Positions 18,851 to 31,168 of a DNA stretch of 64,000 bases are shown here, piece after piece. This stretch comes from Rhipicephalus microplus (lineage: Eukaryota > Arthropoda > Arachnida > Ixodida > Ixodidae), in NCBI RefSeq assembly GCF_043290135.1, contig NC_134701.1:9330001-9394000 (forward strand). Reading direction: 5' to 3'. Made by a program: the position numbers and the translations under genes. The notes below the pieces were generated by a model that saw nothing but the letters and a program-made list of their open reading frames with translations, was not told where the DNA came from and did not search any database. Position 1 is the stretch's first letter. Each line of letters opens with the position of its first letter.

Positions 18851-21800
18851 GAGCCCCTGGGAGTGGTGTGGTACTTTTTTCTTTGCGCTGATAGCTTTGA
18901 AGATATGTTCTGATGGTGGTGAGAGTGGAGCAGGACTGTCTCCGTGGCGCAATTGGCTAGCGTGATCGGCTGTTAACCGAAAGGTCGGAGGTTCGAGCCC
19001 ACCCGGTGGTGGTGCGGCACTTTTTTTTCTTTGGGCTGATAGCTTTGAAGATATGTTCTGACGGTGGCGAGAGGGGAGCAAGACTGTCTCCGTGGCGCAA
19101 TGGGCTAGCGCGATCGGCTGTTAAAAGAAAGGTTGTAGTTTCGAGCCCTCCCGGGTGTGGTGTGTTGCTGTTTCTTTGCGCTGATAGCTTTGAAGGTATG
19201 TTCTCATGGTGGTGAGAGTGAAGCAGGACTGTCTCCGTGGCGCAATTGGCTAGCGCGATCGGCTGTTAACCGAAAGGTTGGAGGTTCAAGCCCACCTGGT
19301 GGTGGTGCGGCGCTTTTTTTTCTTAGGGGTGATAGCTCTGAAGAAATGTTCTGACGGTGGTGAGAGTGGAGCACTACTGTCTCCGTGGGGCAATTGGCTA
19401 GCGCGATCGGCCTTTAACCGAAAGATTGGAGGTTCGAGCTCTCCCGGTTGTGGAGCGGCGCTTTTTCTTTCTTTGGGCTGATAGCTTTGAAGATATGTTA
19501 TGATGGTGGTGAGAGTGGAGCAGGACTGTCTCCGTGGCGCAATTGGCTAGCAGATCGGCTGTTAACCGAAAGGTTGGAGTTTCGAGCCCTGCCGGAAGTG
19601 GTGTGTTGCTTTTTCTTTGCGCTGATAGCTTTAAAGATATGTTCTGATGGTGGTGAGAGTGGAGCAGGACTGTCTCCGTGGCGCAATTGGCTAGCGCGAT
19701 CGGTTGTTAACCGAAAATTTGGAGGTTCGAGCCCTCGGGAGTGGTGTGTTTCTTTTTTCTTTGCGCTGATAGCTTTGAAGATATGTTCTGATGGTGGTGA
19801 GAGTGGAGCAAGACTGTCTCCGTGGCGCAATGGGCTAGCGCGATCGGCTGTTAACCGAAAGGTTGGCGTTTCGAGCCCCTGGGAGTGGTGTGTTGCTTTT
19901 TTCTTTGCGCTGATACCTTTGAAGATATGTTCTGATGGTGGTGAGAGTGGAGCAGGACTGTCTCCGTGGCGCAATTGGCTAGCGTGATCGGCTGTTAACC
20001 GAAAGGTCTGAAGTTCGAGCCCACCCGGTGGTGGTGCGGCGCTTCTTTTTCTTTTCACTGATAGCTTTGAAGATATGTTCTGATGGTGGTGAGTGTGGAG
20101 CAAGACTGCCTCCATGGCGCAATGGGCTAGCGCGATCGTCTGTTAACCAAAAGGTTGGAGGTTCGAGCCCACCCGGTGGTGGTGCGGTGCTTTTTTTTCT
20201 TTGCGCTGATAGGTTTGTAGATATGTTCTGACGGTGGTGAGAGTGGAGCAGGACTGTCTCCGTGGCGCAATGGGCTAGCGCGATCGGCTGTTAACCGAAA
20301 GGTTGGAGTTTCGAGCCCTCCCGGGAGTGGTGTGTTGCTTTTTTCTTTGCGCTGATAGCTTTGAAGATATGTTCTGATGGTGGTGAGAGTGGAGCAAGAC
20401 TGTCTCCGTGGCGCAATTGGCTAGCGCGATCGGCTGTTAACCGAAAAGTTGGAGGTACGAGCCCACCCGTTGGTGGTGCGGCGCTTTTTTTTCTTTGGGC
20501 TGATAGCTTTGAAGATATGTTCTAATGGTGGTGATAGTGGAGCAGGACTGTCTCCGTGGCGCAATTGGCTAGCGCAATCGGCTGTTAATCGAAAATTTGG
20601 AGTTTCGAGCCCACCCGGTGGTGGTGCGGCGCTTTTTTTTCTTCGGGCTGATAGCTTTGAAGATATGTTATGATGGTGGTGAGAGTGGAGCAGGACTGTC
20701 TCCGTGGCGCAATTGGCTGGCGCGATCGGCTGTTAACCGAAAGGTTGGAGTTTCGATCACTCCCGGTAGTGGTGTGTTGCTTTTTCTTTGCGCTGATAGC
20801 TTTGAAGATATGTTTTAACGGTGGCGAGAGGGGAGCAAGACTGTCTCCGTGGCGCAATGGGCTAGCGCGATCGGCTGTTAAAAGAAAGGTTGCAGTTTCG
20901 AGCCCTCCCGGGTGTGGTGTGTTGCTGTTTCTTTGCGCTGATAGCTTTGAAGGTATGTTCTCATGGTGGTGAGAGTGTAGCAGGACTGTCTCCGTGGCGC
21001 AATTGGCTAGCGCGATCGGCTGTTACCCGAAAGGTTGGAGGTTCAAGCACACCTGGTGGTGGTGCGGCGCTTTTTTTTCTTAGGGGTGATAGCTCTGAAG
21101 AAATGTTCTGACGGTGGTGAGAGTGGAGCACTACTGTCTCCGTGGGGCAATTGGCTAGCGCGATCGGCCTTTAACCGAAAGGTTGGAGGTTCGAGCTCTC
21201 CCGGTGGTGGAGCGGCGCTTTTTTTTTCTTTGGGCTGATAGCTTTGAAGATATGTTATGATGGTGGTGAGAGTGGAGCAGGACTGTCTCCGTGGCGCAAT
21301 TGGCTAGCAGATCGGCTGTTAACCGAAAGGTTGGAGTTTCGAGCCCTGCCGGAAGTGGTGTGTTGCTTTTTCTTTGTGCTGATAGCTTTAAAGATACGTT
21401 CTGATGGTGGTGAGAGTGGAGCAGGACTGTCTCCGTGGCGCAATGGGCTAGCGCGATCGGTTGTTAACCGAAAATTTGGAGGTTCGAGCCCTCGGGAGTG
21501 GTGTGTTTCTTTTTTCTTTGCGCTGATAGCTTTGAAGATATGTTCTGATGGTGGTGAGAGTGGAGCAAGACTGTCTCCGTGGCGCAATGGGCTAGCGCGA
21601 TCGGCTGTTAACCGAAAGGTTGGCGTTTCGAGCCCCTGGGAGTGGTGTGTTGATTTTTTCTTTGCGCTGATAGCTTTGAAGATATGTTCTGATGGTGGTG
21701 AGAGTGGAGCAGGACTGTCTCCGTGGCGCAATTGGCTAGCGTGATCGGCTGTTAACCGAAAGGTCGGAGGTTCGAGCCCCTGGGAGTGGTGTGGTACTTT

Positions 21801-23728
21801 TTTCTTTGCGCTGATAGCTTTGAAGATATGTTCTGATGGTGGTGAGAGTGGAGCAGGACTGTCTCCGTGGCGCAATTGGCTAGCGTGATCGGCTGTTAAC
21901 CGAAAGGTCGGAGGTTCGAGCCCACCCGGTGGTGGTGCGGCACTTTTTTTTCTTTGGGCTGATAGCTTTGAAGATATGTTCTGACGGTGGCGAGAGGGGA
22001 GCAAGACTGTCTCCGTGGCGCAATGGGCTAGCGCGATCGGCTGTTAAAAGAAAGGTTGCAGTTTCGAGCCCTCCCGGGTGTGGTGTGTTGCTGTTTCTTT
22101 GCGCTGATAGCTTTGAAGGTATGTTCTCATGGTGGTGAGAGTGAAGCAGGACTGTCTCCGTGGCGCAATTGGCTAGCGCGATCGGCTGTTAACCGAAAGG
22201 TTGGAGGTTCAAGCCCACCTGGTGGTGGTGCGGCGCTTTTTTTTCTTAAGGGTGATAGCTCTGAAGAAATGTTCTGACGGTGGTGAGAGTGGAGCACTAC
22301 TGTCTCCGTGGGGCAATTGGCTAGCGCGATCGGCCTTTAACCGAAAGATTGGAGGTTCGAGCTCTCCCGGTTGTGGAGCGGCGCTTTTTCTTTCTTTGGG
22401 CTGATAGCTTTGAAGATATGTTATGATGGTGGTGAGAGTGGAGCAGGACTGTCTCCGTGGCGCAATTGGCTAGCAGATCGGCTGTTAACCGAAAGGTTGG
22501 AGTTTCGAGCCCTGCCGGAAGTGGTGTGTTGCTTTTTCTTTGCGCTGATAGCTTTAAAGATATGTTCTGATGGTGGTGAGAGTGGAGCAGGACTGTCTCC
22601 GTGGCGCAATTGGCTAGCGCGATCGGTTGTTAACCGAAAATTTGGAGGTTCGAGCCCTCGGGAGTGGTGTGTTTCTTTTTTCTTTGCGCTGATAGCTTTG
22701 AAGATATGTTCTGATGGTGGTGAGAGTGGAGCAAGACTGTCTCCGTGGCGCAATGGGCTAGCGCGATCGGCTGTTAACCGAAAGGTTGGCGTTTCGAGCC
22801 CCTGGGAGTGGTGTGTTGCTTTTTTCTTTGCGCTGATAGCTTTGAAGATATGTTCTGATGGTGGTGAGAGTGGAGCAGGACTGTCTCCGTGGCGCAATTG
22901 GCTAGCGTGATCGGCTGTTAACCGAAAGGTCTGAAGTTCGAGCCCACCCGGTGGTGGTGCGGCGCTTCTTTTTCTTTTCACTGATAGCTTTGAAGATATG
23001 TTCTGATGGTGGTGAGTGTGGAGCAAGACTGCCTCCATGGCGCAATGGGCTAGCGCGATCGCCTGTTAACCAAAAGGTTGGAGGTTCGAGCCCACCCGGT
23101 GGTGGTGCGGTGCTTTTTTTTCTTTGCGCTGATAGGTTTGTAGATATGTTCTGACGGTGGTGAGAGTGGAGCAGGACTGTCTCCGTGGCGCAATGGGCTA
23201 GCGCGATCGGCTGTTAACCGAAAGGTTGGAGTTTCGAGCCCTCCCGGGAGTGGTGTGTTGCTTTTTTCTTTGCGCTGATAGCTTTGAAGATATGTTCTGA
23301 TGGTGGTGAGAGTGGAGCAAGACTGTCTCCGTGGCGCAATTGGCTAGCGCGATCGGCTGTTAACCGAAAAATTGGAGGTACGAGCCCACCCGTTGGTGGT
23401 GCGGCGCTTTTTTTTCTTTGGGCTGATAGCTTTGAAGATATGTTCTAATGGTGGTGATAGTGGAGCAGGACTGTCTCCGTGGCGCAATTGGCTAGCGCAA
23501 TCGGCTGTTAATCGAAAATTTGGAGTTTCGAGCCCACCCGGTGGTGGTGCGGCGCTTTTTTTTCTTCGGGCTGATAGCTTTGAAGATATGTTATGATGGT
23601 GGTGAGAGTGGAGCAGGACTGTCTCCGTGGCGCAATTGGCTGGCGCGATCGGCTGTTAACCGAAAGGTTGGAGTTTCGATCACTCCCGGTAGTGGTGTGT
23701 TGCTTTTTCTTTGCGCTGATAGCTTTGA
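17883..23728 (+). repeat. 2,923-bp higher-order tandem duplication (20 units)
   Basis: Copies at about 17,883-20,805 and 20,806-23,728 share almost every variant, including the rare ATGTTTTAACGG linker and the GCCTCCATGG unit. The junction falls in the linker sequence TGATAGCTTTGAAGATATG. Confidence 0.82.
19816..19887 (+). tRNA. tRNA-Asn(GTT)-like unit, 'GCGTTTCGAGCCCCTGGG' subfamily
   Basis: 72 nt, anticodon GTT. The T-arm reads GGCGT/TTCGAGC/CCCTG with two bases lost before the acceptor strand, so the acceptor can pair only partly. B box GTTTCGAGCCC. Usually lies directly after the CCTCGGGAG type. Confidence 0.5.
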
Positions 23729-26700
23729 AGATATGTTCTGATGGTGGTGAGAGTGGAGCAGGACTGTCTCCGTGGCGTAATTGGCCAGCGCGATCGGCTG
23801 TTTATCGAAAAGTCGGAGGTTCGAGCCCTCCCGCGAGTGGTGTGTTGCTTTTTTCTTTGCGCTGACAGCTTTGAAGATATGTTCTGATGGTGGTGAGAGT
23901 GAAGCACGACTCTCTCCGTGGCGCAATTGGCTAGCGCGATCGGCTGTTAACCGAAAGGTTGGAGGTTCGAGCCCACCCGGTGGTGGTGCGGCACTTTTTT
24001 TTCTTTGGGCTGATAGCTTTGAAGATATGTTTTGACGGTGGCGAAAGGGGAGCAAGACTGTCTCCGTGGCGCAATGGGCTAGCGCGATCAGCTGTTAACC
24101 GAAAGGTTGCCGTTTCGAGCCCTCCCGGGTGTGGTGTGTTGCTGTTTCTTTGCGCTGATAGCTTTGAAGGTATGTTCTCATGGTGGTGAGAGTGCAGCAG
24201 GACTGTCTCCGTGGCGCAATTGGCTAGCGCGATCGGCTGTTAACCGAAAGGTTGGAGGTTCGGGCCCACCCGGTGGTGGTGCGGCGCTTTTTTTTCTTTA
24301 CGCTGATAGCTTTGAAGATATGTTCTGATGGTGGTGAGAGTGGAGCAAGACTGTCTCTGTGGCGCAATGGGCTAGCGCAATCGGCCTTTAACCGAAAGGT
24401 TGGAGGTTCGAGCTCTCCCGGGGGTGGAGCGGCGTTTTTTTTTCTTTGGGCTGATAGCTTTGAAGATATGTTATGATGGTGGTGAGAGTGGAGCAGGACT
24501 GTCTCCGTGGCGCAATTGGCTAGCAGATCGGCTGTTAACCGAAAGGTTGGAGTTTCGAGCCCTGTCGGAAGTGGTGTGTTGCTTTTTCTTTGCGCTGATA
24601 GCTTTAAAGATATGTTTTGATGGTGGTGAGAGTGGAGCAGGACTGTCTCCGTGGCGCAATTGGCTAGCGCGATCGGTTGTTAACCGAAAATTTGGAGGTT
24701 CGAGCCCTCGGGAGTGGTGTGTTTCTTTTTTCATTGGGCTGATAGCTTTGAAGATATGTTCTGATGGTGGTGAGAGTGGAGCAAGACTGTCTCCGTGGCG
24801 CAATGGGCTAGCGCGATCGGCTGTTAACCGAAAGGTTGGCGTTTCGAGCCCCTGGGAGTGGTGTGGTACTTTTTTCTTTGCGATGATAGCTTTGAAGATA
24901 TGTTCTGATGGTGGTGAGAGTGGAGCAGGACTGTCTCCGTGGCGCAATTGGCTAGCGTGATCGGCTGTTAACCGAAAGGTCGGAGGTTCGAGCCCACCCG
25001 GTGGTGGTGCGGCGCTTCTTTTTCTTTGCACTGATAGCTTTGAAGATATGTTCTGATGGTGCTGAGTGTGGAGCAAGACTGCCTCCGTGGCGCAATGGGC
25101 TAGCGCGATCGGCTGTTAACCAAAAGGTTGGAGTTTCGAGCCCTCCCGGGAGCGGTGTGTTGCTTTTTTCTTTGCGGTAATAGCTTTGAAGATATATTCT
25201 GATGGTGGTGAGAGTGGAGCAGGACGGTCTTCGTGGCGCACTTGGCTAGCGCGATCGGCTGTTAACCGAATAGTTGGAGGTTCGAGCCCACTCGGTGGTG
25301 GTGCGGCGCTTTTTTTCCTTTGGGCGGATAGCTCTGAAGAAGTGTTCTGATGGTGGTGAGAGTGAAGCACGACTGTCTCCGTGGCGCAATTGGCTAGCGC
25401 GATCGGCTGTTAACCGAAAGGTTGGAGGTTCGAGCCCACCCGGTGGTGGTGCGGCACTTTTTTTTCTTTGGGCTGATAGCTTTGAAGATATGTTTTGACG
25501 GTGGCGAGAGGGGAGCAAGACTGTCTCCGTGGCGCAATGGGCTAGCGCGATCGGCTGTTAAAAGAAAGGTTGCAGTTTCGAGCCCTCGCGGGTGTGGTGT
25601 GTTGCTGTTTCTTTGCGCTGATAGCTTTGAAGGTATGTTCTCATGGTGGTGAGAGTGTAGCAGGACTGTCTCCGTGGCGCAATTGGCTAGCGCGATCGGC
25701 TGTTAACCGAAAGGTTGGAGGTTCAAGCCCACCTGGTGGTGGTGCGGCGCTTTTTTTTCTTAGGGGTGATAGCTCTGAAGAAATGTTCTGACGGTGGTGA
25801 GAGTGGAGCACTACTGTCTCCGTGGGGCAATTGGCTAGCGCGATCGGTATTTAACCGAAAGGTTGGAGGTTCGAGCTCTCCCGGTGGTGGAGCGGCGCTT
25901 TTTTTTCTTTGGGCTGATAGCTTTGAAGATATGTTATGATGGTGGTGAGAGTGGAGCAGGACTGTCGCCGTGGCGCAATTGGCTAGCAGATCGGCTGTTA
26001 ACCGAAAGGTTGGAGTTTCGAGCCCTGCGGGAAGTGGTGTGTTGCTTTTTCTTTGCGCTGATAGCCTTAAAGATATGTTCTGATGGTGGTGAGAGTGAAG
26101 CAGGACTGTCTTCGTGGCGCAATTGGCTAGCGCATTCGGTTGTTAACCGAAAATTTGGAGGTTCGAGCCCTCGGGAGTGGTGTGTTTCTTTTTTCTTTGC
26201 GCTGATAGCTTTGAAGATATGTTCTGATGGTGGTGAGAGTGGAGCAAGACTGTCTCCGTGGCGCAATTGGCTAGCGTGATCGGCTGTTAACCGAAAGGTC
26301 GGAGGGTCGAGCCCACCCGGTGGTGGTGCGGCGCTTCTTTTTCTTTGCACTGATAGCTTTGAAGATATGTTCTGATGGTGGTGAGTGTGGAGCAAGACTG
26401 CCTCCGTGGCGCATTGGGCTAGCGCGATCGGCTGTTAACCAAAAGGTTGGAGTTTCGAGCCCTCCCGGGAGCGGTGTGCTGCTTTTTTCTTTGCGGTAAT
26501 AGCTTTGAAGATATGTTCTGATGGTGGTGAGAGTGGAGCAGGACTGTCTTCGTGGCGCAATTGGCTAGCGCGATCGGCTGTTAACCGAATAGTTGGAGGT
26601 TCGAGCCCACTCGGTGGTGGTGCGGCGCTTTTTTTCCTTTGGGCGGATAGCTCTGAAGAAGTGTTCTGATGGTGGTGAGAGTGAAGCACGACTGTCTCCG

Positions 26701-29700
26701 TGGCGCAATTGGCTAGCGCGATCGGCTGTTAACCGAAAGGTTGGAGGTTCGAGCCCACCCGGCGGTGGTGCGGCACTTTTTTTTCTTTGGGCTGATAGCT
26801 TTGAAGATATGTTCTGACAGTGGCGAGAGGGGAGCAAGACTGCCTCCGTGGCGCAATGGGCTAGCGCGATCGGCTGTTAACCGAAAGATTGCAGTTTCGA
26901 GCCCTCCCGGGTGTGGTGTGTTGCCTTTTTCTTTGCGGTAATAGCTTTGAAGATATGTTCTGATGGTGGTGAGAGTGGAGCATGACTGTCTTCGTGGCGC
27001 AATTGGCTAGTGCGATCGGCTGTTAACCGAAAGGTTGGAGGTTCAAGCCCACCTGGTGGTGGTGCGGCGCTTTTTTTCTTAGGGGTGATAGCTCTGAAGA
27101 AATGTTCTGACGGTGGTGAGAGTGGAGCAGTGGAGCACTACTGTCTCCGTGGGGCAATTGGCTAGCGCGATCGGCCTTTAACCGAGAGGTTGGAGGTTTG
27201 AGCTCTCCCGGTGGTGGAGGGGCGCTTTTTTTTCTTTGGGCTGATAGCTTTGAAGATATGTTATGATGGTGGTGAGAGTGGAGCAGGAATGTCTCCGTGG
27301 CGCAATTGGCTAGCAGATCGGCTGTTAACCGAAAGGTTGGAGTTTCGAGCCCTTCCGGAAGTGGTGTGTTGCTTTTTCTTTGCGCTGATAGCTTTAAAGA
27401 TATGTTCTGATGGTGGTGAGAGTGGAGCAGGACTGTCTCCATGGCGCGATTGGCTAGCGCGATTGGCTGTTAACCGAAAGGTCGGAGGTTCGAGCCCACC
27501 CAGTGGTGGTGCGGCCCTTTTTTTCTTTGAGCTGATGGCTTTGAAGATTTGTTCTGATGGTGGTGAGAGTGCAGCAGAACTGTCTCCGTGGCGCAATTGG
27601 CTAGCGCGATCGGCTGTTCACCGGAAGGTTGAAGTTTTGAGCCCACCCGGTGTTGGTGCGGCGCTTTGTTTCCTTTGGGCTGATAGCTTTGAAGATATGT
27701 TTTGATGGTGGTGAAAGTAGAGCAGGACTGCCTCCGTGGCGCAATTGGCTAGGGCGATCGGCTGTTAACCGAAAGGTTGGAGTTTCGAGCCCTCCCGGGA
27801 CAGGTGCGTTGCTTTTTTCTTTACGCTGATACCTTTGAAGATATGTTTGATGGTGGTGAGAGTAGAGCAGGACTGTCTCCCTGGCGCAATTGGCTAGCGC
27901 GATCGGCTGTTAACCGAAAGGTTGGAGTTTCGAGCCCACCTGGTGGTGGTGCGGCGCTTTTTTTTCTTAGGGGTGATAGCTCTGAAGAAATGTTCTGACG
28001 GTGGTGAGAGTGGAGCACTACTGTCTCCGTCGGGCAATTGGCTAGCGCGATCGGCCTTTAACCGAAAGATTGGAGGTTCGAGCTCTCCCGGTGGTGGAGC
28101 GGCGCTTTTTTTTCTTTGGGCTGATAGCTTTGAAGATATGTTATGATGGTGGTGAGAGTGGAGCAGGACTGTCTCCGTGGCGCAATTGGCTAGCAGATCG
28201 GCTGTTAACCGAAAGGTTGGAGTTTCGAGCCCTCCCGGGAGTGGTGTGTTGCTTTTTTCTTTGCGCTGATAGCTTTGCAGATATGTTCTGATGGTGGTGA
28301 GAGTGGAGCAATACTGTCTCCGTGGCGCAATGGGGTAGCGCGATCGGCTGTTAACCGAAAGGTTGGCGTTTCGAGCCCCTGGGAGTGGTGTGTTGCTTTT
28401 TTCTTTGCGCTGATAGCTTTGAAGATATGTTCTGATGGTGGTGAGTGTGGAGCAGGACTGTCTCCGTGGCGCAATTGGTTAGCGCGATCGGCTGTTAACC
28501 GAAAGGTTGGAGTTTCGAGCCCACCCGGTGGTGGTGCGGCGCTTTTTTTTACACTGATAGCTTTGAAGATATGTTCTGATGGTGGTGAGTGTGGAGCAAG
28601 ACTGCCTCCGTGGCGCAATGGGCTAGCGCGATCGGCTGTTAACCAAAAGGTTGGAGTTTCGAGCCCTCCCGGGAGCGGTGTGTTGCTTTTTTCTTTGCGG
28701 TAATAGCTTTGAAGATATGTTCTGTTGGTGGTGAGAGTGGAGCAGGACTGTCTTCGTGGCGCAATTGGCTAGCGCGATCGGCTGTTAACCGATTAGTTGG
28801 AGGTTCGAGCCCAACCGGTGGTGGTGCGGCGCTTTTTTTTCTTGGAGGTGATAACTTTGAAGATATGTTCTGATGGTGGTGAGAGTGGAGCAGGACTGTC
28901 TCCGTGGCGCAATTGGCTAGCGTGATCGGCTGTTAACCGAAAAGTTGGAGGTTCGAGCCAACCCGGTGGTGGTGCGGCGTTTTTTGTTCTTTGGGCTGAT
29001 AGCTTTGAAGATATGTTCTGATGGTGGTGAGAGTAGAGCTGGACCGTATCCGTGGCGCAATTGGCCAGCGCGATCGGTTGTTAACCGAAAGGTTGCAGTT
29101 TCGAGCCCACCCGGTGATGGTGCGGCGCTTTTTTTTTTTGCACTGATAGCTTTGAAGATATGTTCTGATGGTGGTGAGTGTGGAGCAAGACTGCCTCCGT
29201 GGCGCAATGGGCTAGCGCGATCGGCTGTTAACCAAAAGGTTGGAGTTTCGAGCCCTCCCGGGAGCGGTCTGTTGCTTTTTTCTTTGCGGTAATAGCTTTG
29301 AAGATATGTTCTGATGGTGGTGAGAGTGGAGCAGGACTGTCTTCGTGGCGCAATTGGATAGCGCGATCGGCTGTTAACCGAAAATTTGGAGGTTCGAGCC
29401 CTCGGGAGTGGTGTGTTACTTTTTTCTTTGCGCTGATAGCTTTGAAGATATGTTCTGATGGTGGTGAGAGTGGAGCAAGACTGTCTCCGTGGCGCAATGG
29501 GCTAGCGCGATCGGCTGTTAACCGAAAGGTTGGCGTTTCGAGCCCCTGGGAGTGGTGTGTTGCTTTTTTCTTTGCGCTGATAGCTTTGAAGATATGTTCT
29601 GATGGTGGTGAGAGTGGAGCAGGACTGTCTCCGTGGCGCAATTGGCTAGCGTGATCGGCTGTTAACCGAAAGGTCGGAGGTTCGAGCCCACCCGGTGGTG

Positions 29701-30506
29701 GTGCGGCGCTTCTTTTTCTTTTCACTGATAGCTTTGAAGATATGTTCTGATGGTGGTGAGTGTGGAGCAAGACTGCCTCCGTGGCGCAATGGGCTAGCGC
29801 GATCGGCTGTTAACCAAAAGGTTGGAGTTTCGAGCCCTCCCGGGAGCGGTGTGTTGCTTTTTTCTTTGCGGTAATAGCTTTGAAGATATGTTCTGATGGT
29901 GGTGAGAGTGGAGCAGGACTGTCTTCGTGGCGCAATTGGCTAGCGCGATCGGCTGTTAACCGAAAGGTTGGCGTTTCGAGCCCCTGGGAGTGGTGTGTTG
30001 CTTTTTTCTTTGCGCTGATAGCTTTGAAGATATGTTCTGATGGTGGTGAGAGTGGAGCAGGACTGTCTCCGTGGCGCAATTGGCTAGCGTGATCGGCTGT
30101 TAACCGTAAGGTCGGAGGTTCGAGCCCACCCGGTGGTGGTGCGGCGCTTCTTTTTCTTTGCACTGATAGCTTTGAAGATATGTTTTGATGGTGGTGAGTA
30201 TGGAGCAAGACTGCCTCCGTGGCGCATTGGGCTAGCGCGATCGGCTGTTAACCAAAAGGTTGGAGTTTCGAGCCCTCCCGGGAGCGGTGTGTTGCTTTTT
30301 TCTTTGCGGTAATAGCTTTGAAGATATGTTCTGATGGTGGTGAGAGTGGAGCAGGACTGTCTTCGTGGCGCAATTGGCTAGCGCGATCGGCTGTTAACCG
30401 AATAGTTGGAGGTTCGAGCCCACTCGGTGGTGGTGCGGCGCTTTTTTTCCTTTGGGCGGATAGCTCTGAAGAAGTGTTCTGATGGTGGTGAGAGTGAAGC
30501 ACGACT

Positions 30507-30580
30507 GTCTCCGTGGCACAATTGTCTAGCGCGATCGGCTATTAACCGAAAGGTTGGAGTTTCGAGCCCTCCCGGTGGTG
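30507..30580 (+). tRNA. tRNA-like unit with ATT anticodon
   Basis: Loop CTATTAA, anticodon ATT at 30,541-30,543. This would still read Asn codons. The A box is altered (TGGCACAATTGTC). Copies are at 35,916-35,989 and 48,197-48,270, so this variant has been copied along the array. Confidence 0.5.
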
Positions 30581-31094
30581 GTGCGGCGCTTTTTTTCTTT
30601 GGGCTGATAGCTTTGAAGATATGTAATGATGGTGGTGAGAGTGGAGCAGGACTGTCTCCGTGGCGCAATTGACTAGCGCGATCGGCTGTTAACAGAAAGG
30701 TTGGAGTTTCGAGCCCTCCCTGGTGTGGTGCGTTGCATTTTTTTGCGCTGATAGCTTTGAAGATATGTTATGATGGTGGTGAGAGTGGAGCAGGACTGTC
30801 TCCGTGGCGCAATTGGCTAGCGCGATCGGCTGTTAACCGAAAGTTTGGAGTATCGAGCCCTCCCGGGTGTGGTGTGTTGCTTTTTTTTCTTTGCGCTGAT
30901 AGCTTTGAAGATATGTTCTGATGGTGGTGAGAGTGGAGCACGACTGTCTCCGTGGCGCAATTGGCTAGCGCGATCGGCTGTTAACCGAAAGGTTGGAAGT
31001 TCGAGCCCACCCGGTGGTGGTGCGGTGCTTTTTTTTTCTTTGGGCTGATAGCTTTGAAGATATGTTCTGATGGTGGTGAGAGGGGAGCAAGACT

Positions 31095-31168
31095 GTCTCC
31101 GTGGCGCAATGGGCTAGCGCGATCGGCTCTTAACCGAAAAGTTGGAGTTTCGAGCCCTCCCGGGAGTG
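31095..31168 (+). tRNA. tRNA-like unit with CTT anticodon
   Basis: Loop CTCTTAA keeps T33 and A37, and the anticodon is CTT at 31,129-31,131, a lysine anticodon in an Asn-like body. The rest is the GGAGT/CCTCC subfamily with CGGGAGT acceptor strand. A second copy is at 36,503-36,576 from the 5,409-bp duplication. Confidence 0.5.
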